A DNA stretch of 64,000 nt from Desulfobulbaceae bacterium (GTDB taxonomy: Bacteria > Desulfobacterota > Desulfobulbia > Desulfobulbales > Desulfobulbaceae): positions 62,001 through 126,000 of the forward strand of contig JAMJFO010000002.1 of the NCBI GenBank assembly GCA_023544645.1, in the 5' to 3' direction. The translations under genes were made by a program, and so were the position numbers. Every line of letters begins with the position of its first letter. The stretch's first letter is position 1. The notes under the pieces are model-generated. The model had not been told where the DNA came from and made no database searches. It saw only the letters and a program-made list of their open reading frames with translations. Positions 33,675 to 42,382 of this stretch are shown one piece after another.

Positions 33675-34746
33675 TACTTTCGGCACCCTGTTCAGGGTTA
33701 CAACCTGGGGGGAGTCACACGGCAGGGCCATCGGCGCTGTGATAGACGGCTGTCCCCCCGGTATAGAGCTGACCCCGGAAATAATCCAGAAGGAGCTCGA
33801 TAAAAGAAGGCCCGGCAAATCCAAGGGGGAAAGTCCCCGCAAGGAACCGGATACCATTGAGATCATGTCCGGAACCTTCCGGCCCGAGCAGGCGGAGACC
33901 GAACTGACCACCGGCACCCCGATTTCGCTGGTTATTTTCAACAAGGATGCCCATTCCGCATCCTATGACCACCTGAAAGACATTTACCGTCCCGGCCACG
34001 GAGACATAACCTATCAGGCCAAATACGGCATTCGCGATCATCGCGGCGGCGGTCGGGCCTCGGCCAGGGAAACCGCGGCCAGGGTCGCGGCCGGTGCCGT
34101 CGCCAGTCAACTGCTCGCGGCCCACAATATTCAGGTTACCGGCTACACCGTGGCCCTGGGCGGCGTTCATGCCGGGCAAAGGGACCTTGCCGCCGCCAGC
34201 ACCAACCGGCTTTTCTGCCCGGATGATGAGGCCGCGGAACGGATGGAAGCGCGTATCGCAGAGGTGCGGGAGCAGGGCGATACCCTGGGGGGAATTGTGG
34301 AGATCATGGCTGTCTGTCCTCCCGGTCTTGGCGAGCCGGTTTTTGACAAGCTTGACGGCGAGCTTGCCCGCGCGCTCATGTCCATCGGCGCCGTCAAGGG
34401 GGTGGAGATCGGGTCCGGCTTCCGGGCCGCGGAGATGCTCGGATCACAAAACAACGATATTATCACTCCCGATGGTTTTCTCAGCAACAATGCCGGCGGC
34501 ATCCTGGCCGGCATCTCCAGCGGCGAGCATCTGATTATGCGGGTGGCCGTCAAACCTATTCCCTCCATCGGGAAGGAGCAGCAGACCGTGAATCGTCAGA
34601 ACGAACCGGTTGCTGTAAAAATCGGGGGACGGCATGATATATCCGCCATTCCCCGTATTGTCCCCGTGTGCGAGGCTATGGTAAGGCTGACCCTTGCCGA
34701 TCATCTTCTGCGCCAGATCGTTTTGCATCAAACCGGTACATATTGA
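33664..34746 (+). CDS. aroC: Chorismate synthase
   Basis: Last common step of aromatic synthesis; FMN-dependent conversion of EPSP to chorismate. The 360-residue protein contains FRVTTWGESHGRAIGAVIDG at the N-terminus, DHRGGGRASARETAARVAAG, and the C-terminal GILAGISSGEHLIMRVAVKP. All three family signatures are present. It overlaps aroK, and the ATG lies in a normal coupled context. Confidence 0.97.
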   Translation: MAGNTFGTLFRVTTWGESHGRAIGAVIDGCPPGIELTPEIIQKELDKRRPGKSKGESPRKEPDTIEIMSGTFRPEQAETELTTGTPISLVIFNKDAHSASYDHLKDIYRPGHGDITYQAKYGIRDHRGGGRASARETAARVAAGAVASQLLAAHNIQVTGYTVALGGVHAGQRDLAAASTNRLFCPDDEAAERMEARIAEVREQGDTLGGIVEIMAVCPPGLGEPVFDKLDGELARALMSIGAVKGVEIGSGFRAAEMLGSQNNDIITPDGFLSNNAGGILAGISSGEHLIMRVAVKPIPSIGKEQQTVNRQNEPVAVKIGGRHDISAIPRIVPVCEAMVRLTLADHLLRQIVLHQTGTY

Positions 34747-34755
34747 GGTCCCATT

Positions 34756-36432
34756 ATGGCAGCAACAAAATCAAATGCAGCAAAGATCAATACAGTATGG
34801 ATGGTCAGCCGTGAATACGACGGCCTGGCCGGGGCAGGGGGCGTCAAGGACGTCTGCCGGCAGCTGTCGGAAACGCTTGCGGGGAAGCGGCGCGTCCGCG
34901 TCCGGATGGTTATGCCGCGGTATGGATTCATGGATCCCGCGCCCCTTGGTTTCAGGCCCCTGAAACTGCCGTTTTCTCCCTGCGGCAAATCCTCTTCGGC
35001 AGGCATGGAGGACGGATTTGATATTGATATGAATTATGCCGGTGAGAGCCGCCGCGAGAGGGTAACAATCTGGCAGAGAGAAAGAAAAGGGGTCACGGTC
35101 TTTCTCGTGGAGGCGGAGCGCTTTGCCGAGAAACTGGGCGTGTACACCTATACCGCCGAAGAGGAAAAGCTGCGGTCATGGCAGCGCCAGGGCATGGGTC
35201 ATTTTGATTATTTTGCCATGAACATCCTCCTGCAGAAGGCGGCGCTCGGACTGATGCTGGTTCTTGACGAGCGTCCGGACATTATTCACTGCCAGGACGG
35301 GCACGCTGCGGTGCTGCCGGCAATGGTCCGGGAAATTGAAGGGTATCGCCATTTCTTCAGACATACCGGCATGGTGGTTACCCTGCATAATGCCGGGATC
35401 GGCTATCATCAGGATGTCGAGGACCTGCATTTCGCCCAGGCTGTTACCGGTCTGCCGGAACAGGTCATTACCGCCGGACTGCTGGGAAGGACTTTTGACC
35501 CGTTTATTGCCGCGGCACGGTATGCGGTGATAAACACGGTCAGCGAGAATTATGCCCGGGAATTGCAGGAGACCTCCCTGGACAGCCGGACCGGTTGGCT
35601 TGGACACACCCTCCATCAGATGGGGACGGATCTTGCCGGAATCACCAACGGGATCAACCCGGCGGATTTTGATCCGGCCAAGGCGAAAAAACTTGGCTTG
35701 CCTGCGTCTTTTGATGTGGCCAAGGGGAGAATGGCCGGGAAACAGATATGCAAGGAGACCTTGCTCCGATCACTTGCCAGCCGGAGAAAGCGGGCCCGGG
35801 TGGAGCAGTTCGGTCGACTATCCGGGAACTCCGATCAGCCGCTGGTAACCTTTGTCGGCCGCCTGACAGAGCAGAAAGGGGTTGACCTGCTGATCAACTG
35901 TTTTACCACGGAACTCATGGGCGGAGACTGGGATTTTCAGCTGCTGGTGCTCGGGAACGGCGATCCGGAGATGGAATCACGGCTCGCTGCCATGGCGGAA
36001 GGCGATGATCTGGCAGGAAGAATGTGTTACCTCAACGGCTATGATCAGGATCTTGCCTTGAAGATTTACGCGGCCGGCGATTTTTTTCTCATCCCCTCCC
36101 TGTACGAACCCTGCGGTTTGACCGATTATATTGCCCAACTGCTGGGGAACCTTCCCGTCGTTCATCATGTCGGAGGGCTGGTCAAGGTGATAGACGGCGA
36201 GACCGGTTTTGCCTATGCCGATCATAGCGCCGCCTCCCTGGCAGAGGCTTTGGGGAGGGCCCTTGAGCTGTACCGGACAGATCCGGATGCCATCAGAACC
36301 ATGCAGCAGCAGGCTGTGCAGCGCATCCATGCCTGGCATGCCTGGGACAAGGTCATGACGCGCTATCTGGAGTTGTACCGGGAGGCAATAGACAAGGCCT
36401 GCCGGCAGCCCGCCGTGGAGAACAAGGTTTGA
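34756..36432 (+). CDS. glgA: Glycogen/starch synthase-like GT5 glycosyltransferase
   Basis: A 558-residue ADP-glucose-type GT5 enzyme with two Rossmann domains. The N-terminal part has SREYDGLAGAGGVKDVCRQL, where classic GlgA has KxGGL, so the donor-side loop is the starch-synthase-like GGVKDV variant. The rest includes HCQDGHAAVLPAM and ITNGINPADFDPAKAKKLGL. The C-terminal domain has TFVGRLTEQKGVDLLINCF and the catalytic-site segment PSLYEPCGLTDYIAQLLGN. ADP-glucose use is inferred, not shown. It ends in a TGATG overlap with the next gene. Confidence 0.85.
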   Translation: MAATKSNAAKINTVWMVSREYDGLAGAGGVKDVCRQLSETLAGKRRVRVRMVMPRYGFMDPAPLGFRPLKLPFSPCGKSSSAGMEDGFDIDMNYAGESRRERVTIWQRERKGVTVFLVEAERFAEKLGVYTYTAEEEKLRSWQRQGMGHFDYFAMNILLQKAALGLMLVLDERPDIIHCQDGHAAVLPAMVREIEGYRHFFRHTGMVVTLHNAGIGYHQDVEDLHFAQAVTGLPEQVITAGLLGRTFDPFIAAARYAVINTVSENYARELQETSLDSRTGWLGHTLHQMGTDLAGITNGINPADFDPAKAKKLGLPASFDVAKGRMAGKQICKETLLRSLASRRKRARVEQFGRLSGNSDQPLVTFVGRLTEQKGVDLLINCFTTELMGGDWDFQLLVLGNGDPEMESRLAAMAEGDDLAGRMCYLNGYDQDLALKIYAAGDFFLIPSLYEPCGLTDYIAQLLGNLPVVHHVGGLVKVIDGETGFAYADHSAASLAEALGRALELYRTDPDAIRTMQQQAVQRIHAWHAWDKVMTRYLELYREAIDKACRQPAVENKV

Positions 36433-37343
36433 TGAGTGAAAAGCTGCTGCCTTTGAACGTGCCCAACCGCTGGTTTGCCCAGCGACGGGATTTTTTTGTC
36501 CGGCAGCTGGTCAATGATTTCTTTGGTGTCACGCTTGCCTTCCAGGATACCTATCTTGTTTATCTGGAGTGCAGGAGCCCGCGGGCCCTGGTCTGCGCCG
36601 ACCTGCTGGACGAGCAGGGAGATGAGCAGCGCCGGCAGTTATGGGACCGGCTGGCCCGCATGGTGGGAACGGAAAATGACAAAGGTCCGCTCTGGTTGTT
36701 GAAGGACCTGTGTCATCAGGTCTGGCCGGAGGCCCACCGCGAGCAGGATGTCAGCGGCAGCCTGCTGGACTGGCTGGTCGGTTCCATCTTCCATGAGACC
36801 ATGAAGCTCAAGGAGAATATCTATCTGCTGAACAGATATGGACCGGCGGCATGCCGGATCAGGGACCGGCCTCTGGATGTGGGCTATTCATTCCGGAGCG
36901 GGGTTCCTCCGGCCCCGGTCAACCGGTTGGGAAATATGGTCGATATGAACGGCCTGATCAACCGGGCGGCTGCGGATGCGGTCAGCCAGATAGACCAGAT
37001 AGCTTTTCTCTTCAGTCACGCTTTGTACATGCTGCGTGTACAGCTGCCGACTTTCGCCGCCAACAGCTTGATTGTCCGCCTGCTGGTAGAGCAGGAGGAG
37101 ACCGTTCTGCTGCTGTGGGGCGAATCGATCGAGGACCTTTTTATCGATATGTTCTACAGCGACGCCGCCGAAGGATTCTGCACGGCAGGAAGGAGTTATC
37201 TGAGCGGGCAGTGGTTCGCGCATGCATTGAAAATGTACCAGCGGGCCCTGGCCGTGGACCCGACCTGCGATGAAGCTGTTACCAGGGTGATCCAACTGCA
37301 GGGGATTGTGAGAGAAAACCGGGCCCTGGCTGGTGTCGCTTGA
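36432..37343 (+). CDS. Hypothetical protein coupled to glgA, with TPR-like end
   Basis: A 303-residue soluble protein starting at ATG 36432 within the glgA stop (TGATG). The first 240 residues are a helical region of unknown family (LNVPNRWFAQRRDFFVRQLV, DLCHQVWPEAHREQDVSG). The last about 60 residues look like a tetratricopeptide pair (FCTAGRSYLSGQWFAHALKM, QRALAVDPTCDEAVTRVIQL). Coupling to glgA and position before GAPDH suggest a carbohydrate-related accessory role; this is inference only. Confidence 0.8.
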   Translation: MSEKLLPLNVPNRWFAQRRDFFVRQLVNDFFGVTLAFQDTYLVYLECRSPRALVCADLLDEQGDEQRRQLWDRLARMVGTENDKGPLWLLKDLCHQVWPEAHREQDVSGSLLDWLVGSIFHETMKLKENIYLLNRYGPAACRIRDRPLDVGYSFRSGVPPAPVNRLGNMVDMNGLINRAAADAVSQIDQIAFLFSHALYMLRVQLPTFAANSLIVRLLVEQEETVLLLWGESIEDLFIDMFYSDAAEGFCTAGRSYLSGQWFAHALKMYQRALAVDPTCDEAVTRVIQLQGIVRENRALAGVA

Positions 37344-37382
37344 AGAATGAACGTACAGAAAAATATATATAGGGGGTAAAGC

Positions 37383-38387
37383 ATGGGAATAAAAATAGGC
37401 ATCAACGGATTTGGACGGATTGGAAGGAACATTTTTCGGGCAATCAGCAAAGATCCTGTTTTTGCTGATATTGAAGTGGTGGGCATCAATGACCTGACCG
37501 ATGTCAAGACCATGAGCCACCTGCTTAAGTATGATTCCGTCATGGGTGTATTTGCCGGCGAGGTCCAGGTGGAGGAAAATGGTATCCTGGTCGATGGAAA
37601 GGCTGTGCCGGTGACGGGGCATCGTCAGCCCAGGGATATTCCCTGGGCTGAGATGGGAGCGGAGTACGTGCTTGAATGCACTGGTATTTTCCGGGACGGG
37701 GATTCAGCCAAGGCCCATATTGACGCCGGCGCCTCCAAGGTGATCATTTCCGCCCCGGCCAAGGGGGATACCAAGACCATTGTCATGGGGGTCAACGAGG
37801 ACGAATATGACCCCACCGAGCATCATGTGGTTTCCAATGCCTCCTGTACGACCAACTGTCTGGCCCCGGTGGCGCAGGCCATCCTCAACAGTTTCGGCAT
37901 CAAACGGGGGCTGATGACCACCATTCATGCCTATACCGGTGACCAGCGTCTCCTGGATTTTCCCCACAACGACCTGCGGCGGGCCCGGGCCGCGGCCTTG
38001 TCCATGATCCCGACCAAGACCGGGGCGGCAGCCGCGGTGGCGCTGGTTATACCGGAGTTGAAGAACAAGTTCGACGGGCTGGCCGTGCGCGTTCCCACTC
38101 CCAACGTCTCCCTGGTCGATGTGGTCATGGAGGTGGAGAAGGAAGCAACCGTTCCCCAGGTGAACCAGGCGCTCAGTGATGCGGCCGGCCGGTATCTCCG
38201 CTATACGGAAGAACCGCTGGTTTCCATTGATTTTCAGGGTGATCCGCATTCCTCCATTGTTGACGGCCTTTGCACCAGGGTTCTCGGCAACACCGTCAAG
38301 ATCATGTCCTGGTATGACAACGAGTGGGGCTATTCCAACAGGATGCTTGACCTGGTGCTGCACATGGAGGCAAATAAGCCTTTATAA
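37383..38387 (+). CDS. gap: Glyceraldehyde-3-phosphate dehydrogenase, type I
   Basis: Glycolytic enzyme, 334 residues. The NAD-binding motif is INGFGRIGRNIFRA, the acidic residue in GINDLTD marks NAD specificity, and the catalytic cysteine (Cys155) is in SNASCTTNCLAP. The histidine is in HAYTGDQRLLDFPH and the C-terminal WYDNEWGYSNRMLDL is invariant. AGGGGG lies 8 bp before the ATG. It is 39 bp after the previous gene and 60 bp before the omptin gene. Confidence 0.97.
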   Translation: MGIKIGINGFGRIGRNIFRAISKDPVFADIEVVGINDLTDVKTMSHLLKYDSVMGVFAGEVQVEENGILVDGKAVPVTGHRQPRDIPWAEMGAEYVLECTGIFRDGDSAKAHIDAGASKVIISAPAKGDTKTIVMGVNEDEYDPTEHHVVSNASCTTNCLAPVAQAILNSFGIKRGLMTTIHAYTGDQRLLDFPHNDLRRARAAALSMIPTKTGAAAAVALVIPELKNKFDGLAVRVPTPNVSLVDVVMEVEKEATVPQVNQALSDAAGRYLRYTEEPLVSIDFQGDPHSSIVDGLCTRVLGNTVKIMSWYDNEWGYSNRMLDLVLHMEANKPL

Positions 38388-38447
38388 TACATTGTTCGGA
38401 GCTGGATTTTCGGGGTTAATTTCTTCATCATTCAAGGAGGGATCAGG

Positions 38448-39446
38448 ATGTTTACCAAAAAAATTGCTGTAGCAGTACTGGCCGCCATTTCGGGGCTGTC
38501 ATCGGCGGCCATGGTCAGCGCTGCGGACCGGGCGGATAACAGCGGTCAAAACAGCGTTTCGGCTGGTGCACTGGAGTTTTCGATGGATGCCGGGGTGGAG
38601 ACATGGGGAGGCGATATCACCTATCAGATTGGCTTTCCGGTTACCGATGCCTACGGAAATACATATCACGGTTATTTTCCCTTCAGTGAATTGTCCTTTC
38701 CGTTGGACGCCACTTTCGGAGTCGTAGAAGCGGAGGCGGTCATAATCGACAAATATGCTGTTGGGCTGAAGGTGAAAAAGAATGTGACCGATCCGGATGA
38801 CCCTTTGGAGGATCGGGATTGGATAACACCTTCCGACACGCACCGTCTGGATATATATTCAGAAAGCGAAGTGACTGATTTCAGCGCCTTGGTCATTGAT
38901 GTGGACGTGAGCTATCGATTCTTCCACAATGACAGGGCGATGCTTGCCGCCGGAGTTGGATATATGTATCAGGATTTTGAATATGAAACTTCTGTCCGTC
39001 GTCAATGGTCCCCCTCGGGATACACGGGATATGATTATGTGGGAGACGGCAGCACTTCCTTGATCTATGAAGTCGATTTTGAAATGCCATATTTTCTTGT
39101 TGAGGGCCAATTCAATATAATTCCCGCCCTGAAAATTAACGGCCGTTTTGCTTTTGCGCCATGGGTGGATGTAGATGACCGGGATCAGCATCTGCTGCGC
39201 AACAAGGTGAACACCGGAGATCTCAGTGGTTCCGCGGTTATGGCTGCCGTGGGAGTCGAATATGATTTTACACCCTGGATGTTTGTGACCGGCGGACTGG
39301 AACATACGTATGTAGATGTGGATGGAGATATGGACGCATCTTTTTACGGGATATATGATCATACTGTTGCCGAGGAACTGGAAAGCAGTCAGACATCCCT
39401 GTTTGCCAAAATAGGATTCAGATTCGGTGTTCCAGCCGCCAGATGA
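38448..39446 (+). CDS. Omptin-family outer-membrane protease
   Basis: A 332-residue beta-barrel protein with a signal peptide (basic MFTKK, hydrophobic segment, likely cleavage after VSA near residue 25). The barrel ends in FGVPAAR and carries omptin-like motifs. DRDW at residues 122-125 matches the DQDW of OmpT that holds catalytic Asp83 and Asp85. A strand FEMPYFLVEG aligns with the OmpT region before Asp210. WVDVDDRDQH (239-248) carries Asp246 and His248 at the D-x-H spacing of OmpT Asp210/His212. All four catalytic positions are therefore present. Function is inferred from these matches; substrate unknown. AAGGAGGG is the ribosome-binding site. Confidence 0.82.
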   Translation: MFTKKIAVAVLAAISGLSSAAMVSAADRADNSGQNSVSAGALEFSMDAGVETWGGDITYQIGFPVTDAYGNTYHGYFPFSELSFPLDATFGVVEAEAVIIDKYAVGLKVKKNVTDPDDPLEDRDWITPSDTHRLDIYSESEVTDFSALVIDVDVSYRFFHNDRAMLAAGVGYMYQDFEYETSVRRQWSPSGYTGYDYVGDGSTSLIYEVDFEMPYFLVEGQFNIIPALKINGRFAFAPWVDVDDRDQHLLRNKVNTGDLSGSAVMAAVGVEYDFTPWMFVTGGLEHTYVDVDGDMDASFYGIYDHTVAEELESSQTSLFAKIGFRFGVPAAR

Positions 39447-39530
39447 GGCGGGGTTTTTGTGTTCGGGGCAGCGTAAATGCGGTTTGTCCTGTTGCGTTGC
39501 GCAAAAATTGATTTCCGGGAATGTGTAAAC

Positions 39531-39562
39531 AAAACCGGGCCGGTGAGCAGGCCCGGTTTTTT
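39531..39562 (+). terminator. Intrinsic terminator between omptin and cbiK genes
   Basis: AAAACCGGGCC (39531-39541) pairs with GGCCCGGTTTT over an 8-nt loop and runs into a T-tract to 39562. It follows the omptin gene and precedes cbiK, separating the two. Confidence 0.92.
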
Positions 39563-39602
39563 ATTTTCCCTGTTCTTGTGATAAATTTCTCTGGTGAGAG
39601 AC

Positions 39603-40517
39603 ATGGCAGAGGGACCTGACAGGAGAAACGGTATCGTGCTGGCGATGTTCGGCACCTCGATAGAGCAGGGGCTGCCGGGGTTGCTGCATATCCGCGACCG
39701 GATGGCCGCCGGATTTCCGCGCTCTCCTGTCCGCATCGCCTTTACCTCGAAAATTATTCGCCGGATCTGGCAGGAGCGGGCGGTTGATCCCGACTACAGG
39801 AAACTTCATCCTGAAGTGCCGGAGGATATCCTCCATGTGCAGAGCACCCGGGAGGTAATCCGCAAGCTGCAGGAGGAAGGAGTTGATTCGTTTGTGGTTC
39901 AGCCGGTGCATATCGCCCCTGCCGGCAGGGGCGGCGATACAGGATCTTCTGGCAACGTAACTGACCCGGCCAGGACCGCAGGGGCCGGACTCGCTCCCGG
40001 CGGCAGGATTGTGTTCGGCCGCCCTGCTCTGGGCGGATATGGCCCTGCATCTTCCTCTGCTGATGATCTGGCCGCTGCTGCTGGATCCCTGTTCCGGGAC
40101 GCGGCCCTGGCCAGGAAGGAAGGAGCCGCTCTGTTTTATATGGGGCATGGCAATAAAAAACACGCAACAGGGAAGGTGTACTGTGAACTGGTGGCGGAAA
40201 TGCGCCGGCAGTACCCTGATATCACAACTGTGATCAGCCTGGTTGAGGAAGAGTCTTCTTTTGATGAAACAGTGGCGGAACTGAAAAAACAAAACATTGA
40301 AAAAATTGTGCTCAAACCATTTATGATTGTCGCCGGCAGCCATGTCGGCAAAGACATGGCCGGAAGCAGGCCCGACAGCCTGCAGTCCAGGCTTGAGGCG
40401 GAAGGTTTCACGGTGGTGCCGGTATTGAAAGGGCTTGGTGAAGAAGATGAGTTTGCGGATATTTTTGTCCGTCATGCAGCGGATGCCGCCCGTGACGCCG
40501 GCATTGACTTAAGGTGA
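39603..40517 (+). CDS. cbiK: Sirohydrochlorin cobaltochelatase, CbiK type
   Basis: An anaerobic-pathway class II chelatase that inserts cobalt (or iron) into sirohydrochlorin. The 304-residue protein has LAMFGTSIEQGLPGLLHI near the N-terminus. The metal-site histidines are in FYMGHGNKKHA and IVAGSHVGKDMAGS. No signal peptide is visible, so it is cytoplasmic, unlike the periplasmic CbiK of some Desulfovibrio. The middle region (about residues 105-150) is low-complexity and Gly/Ala/Ser-rich. In a sulfite reducer it could also supply siroheme, but this is not shown. ATG 39603 follows GGTGAG at good spacing. Confidence 0.87.
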   Translation: MAEGPDRRNGIVLAMFGTSIEQGLPGLLHIRDRMAAGFPRSPVRIAFTSKIIRRIWQERAVDPDYRKLHPEVPEDILHVQSTREVIRKLQEEGVDSFVVQPVHIAPAGRGGDTGSSGNVTDPARTAGAGLAPGGRIVFGRPALGGYGPASSSADDLAAAAGSLFRDAALARKEGAALFYMGHGNKKHATGKVYCELVAEMRRQYPDITTVISLVEEESSFDETVAELKKQNIEKIVLKPFMIVAGSHVGKDMAGSRPDSLQSRLEAEGFTVVPVLKGLGEEDEFADIFVRHAADAARDAGIDLR

Positions 40518-40521
40518 TCCT

Positions 40522-41268
40522 ATGGCCTGTATTCTGGTGACCAATGATGACGGGGTGTATGGACCGGGTATCCGGGCGCTGCATGATGCGGTCCGGCATC
40601 TCGGCCGGGCAATTATCGTTGCCCCGGAACGTGATAAGAGCGCCGTCAGTCACTCCCTGACCATGAATCGTCCTCTCCGGGTGCGGCAGCTTGAAGAGGA
40701 TGTGTACACCCTGGACGGAACGCCCACCGACTGTGTGTCCATCGGTCTGAACAAGGTGCTGCCGGAAAAACCGGTCCTCCTGGTTTCAGGGATAAATCCG
40801 GGACCGAATCTCGGTGATGATATAAGCTATTCCGGCACGGTGTCGGCGGCCATTGAAGGGACCATGTACAATATCCCTTCCCTGGCCTTTTCCCTGGCTG
40901 GCGAGGCGCCGTTCGATTTTGAGATTGCTGCCGGCGTGGCCTGGAAGCTGGCCTCCATGGCCCTGCAGTTCGGGCTGCCGGAAAACACGCTGCTCAATAT
41001 CAATATTCCGCAGCGCAAACCCGAAGATATTCGCGGCATCAGATTCACCCGGCAGGGCAAACGGATCTATAAAAATGCCATTCAGGAGACCTTTGATCCC
41101 TGGGGCAGAAAGCACTACTGGATCGGCGGCGGTACGGTCCATTGGTCCGGCGGCGGCGATACCGACGAAAGCGCATTGAGCGAGGGATTTATTTCGGTGA
41201 CGCCCATCCAGCTTGACCTGACCAATCACGCCGGTCGCGACTACCTCACCGAACACTGGAAGATGTAG
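40522..41268 (+). CDS. surE: 5'/3'-nucleotidase SurE
   Basis: A 248-residue survival protein of the SurE family that dephosphorylates nucleoside monophosphates. The metal-binding motif VTNDDGVYGPGI near the N-terminus is followed by SAVSHSLTMNRPLRV, DGTPTDCVSIGLNKVL and the catalytic-loop SGINPGPNLGDDISYSGTVS. It starts 4 bp after cbiK with GTGATCC; the ribosome-binding site is AAGGTG. Confidence 0.95.
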   Translation: MACILVTNDDGVYGPGIRALHDAVRHLGRAIIVAPERDKSAVSHSLTMNRPLRVRQLEEDVYTLDGTPTDCVSIGLNKVLPEKPVLLVSGINPGPNLGDDISYSGTVSAAIEGTMYNIPSLAFSLAGEAPFDFEIAAGVAWKLASMALQFGLPENTLLNINIPQRKPEDIRGIRFTRQGKRIYKNAIQETFDPWGRKHYWIGGGTVHWSGGGDTDESALSEGFISVTPIQLDLTNHAGRDYLTEHWKM

Positions 41269-41269
41269 T

Positions 41270-42121
41270 ATGCCTCTGCTGGGAGCACATGAATCTGTCG
41301 CCGGGGGGCTGCACAGGGCATTCGATCATATCGCCGAGGTTGGCGGAGAGTCACTGCAGATTTTTACCAGAAACCAGCGGCAATGGCAGGCGCCGCCGCT
41401 TTCCAATGAAGAAATAGAGCAATTCAGGACCAGATGGGAAGAGGCCGGAAACCTGCCGGTTGCCTCCCATGCCTCCTACCTGATCAACCTGGGCAGCAGC
41501 CGGAAAGAGCAGGCGGCAAAATCCGTTGCATCGTTTGTCGGGGAACTCAGGCGCTGTGATCAGCTGGGTATTGCCTGGGTGGTCGTCCACCCGGGCAGTC
41601 ATGGCGGGGATGGGGTCGAAGCAGGTCTCGGCAATGTCGCGCGCCATCTGGATATGGTGTTTGAAAAGGCCGGGGATGATTCCAGGGTCAAGGTGCTGCT
41701 GGAGACAACGGCCGGCCAAGGCACCGGTCTTGGCAGCAGTTTTGCCGAACTCGCCTGGATAATCTACAGGTCAAAATTTTCCCATCGCCTGGGCGTCTGT
41801 CTCGATACCTGCCACATTTTTGCCGCCGGTTACGATTTCCGCACTCCCCGGACCTATGATAAAACTTTCCTGGAGGCTGAGCAGGCTTTCGGCGTGGAGC
41901 GGATCTGTTTTTTTCATCTTAACGATTCAAAAAAAGAGCTGCAGTCAAAGGTTGACCGGCATGAACATATCGGCGCGGGAAAGATTGGACTGGAAGGGTT
42001 CCGACTGCTGCTCAATGACACCAGATTTGCCGGCCATCCCATGACCCTGGAAACGCCCAAGGGAAAGGACCTTCAGGAAGACCGGGACAATCTCGCCAGG
42101 CTACGTTCGTTACTGGAATAA
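41270..42121 (+). CDS. nfo: Deoxyribonuclease IV (endonuclease IV)
   Basis: AP endonuclease for base-excision repair, 283 residues. The three-metal TIM-barrel motifs are visible: LGAHESVAGGLHRAF at the start, ASYLINLGS, WVVVHPGSHGG, LLETTAGQGTGLGS, GVCLDTCHIFAAGYD, and FHLNDSKKEL with RHEHIGAG. The ATG is 1 bp after the surE stop. The end is followed by a 12-bp palindrome (CCTGCCGGCAGG, 42124-42135). Confidence 0.96.
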   Translation: MPLLGAHESVAGGLHRAFDHIAEVGGESLQIFTRNQRQWQAPPLSNEEIEQFRTRWEEAGNLPVASHASYLINLGSSRKEQAAKSVASFVGELRRCDQLGIAWVVVHPGSHGGDGVEAGLGNVARHLDMVFEKAGDDSRVKVLLETTAGQGTGLGSSFAELAWIIYRSKFSHRLGVCLDTCHIFAAGYDFRTPRTYDKTFLEAEQAFGVERICFFHLNDSKKELQSKVDRHEHIGAGKIGLEGFRLLLNDTRFAGHPMTLETPKGKDLQEDRDNLARLRSLLE

Positions 42122-42214
42122 TCCCTGCCGGCAGGTCAGGCTATAGTGCGCTGCCGGGCGCCATCAACGGTTACGGCAATTCCGGAATTTTCAACGGGAT
42201 AGTCAGGCACCCCA

Positions 42215-42331
42215 TCAAATCAGTTTGCGCTGATCCAGGTTGATGTCCTGGAACTGATGCAAAAGGATGGGATTGTATTCATCGTCGGGATTGTTTTGTT
42301 CAAGTTGTAAAATGGAGTGGGTGTGCTTCAT
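42215..42331 (-). CDS. 38-aa ORF with excellent ribosome-binding site
   Basis: From ATG 42331 the frame encodes 38 residues beginning MKHTHSILQLEQNN and ending NLDQRKLI. The upstream AAAGGAGTGATAATTCA places a perfect AAGGAG 10 bp before the ATG, stronger than most genes here. It lies 51 bp downstream of the RHH-like gene on the same strand, so the two are likely co-transcribed. No family is recognised. It has no membrane segment or signal. The rest of 42122-42382 holds nothing else I can support. Confidence 0.55.
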   Translation of the reverse strand: MKHTHSILQLEQNNPDDEYNPILLHQFQDINLDQRKLI

Positions 42332-42382
42332 TGAATTATCACTCCTTTCATGTTCGGTTATCCATGGAGCATGAGATGGGAA

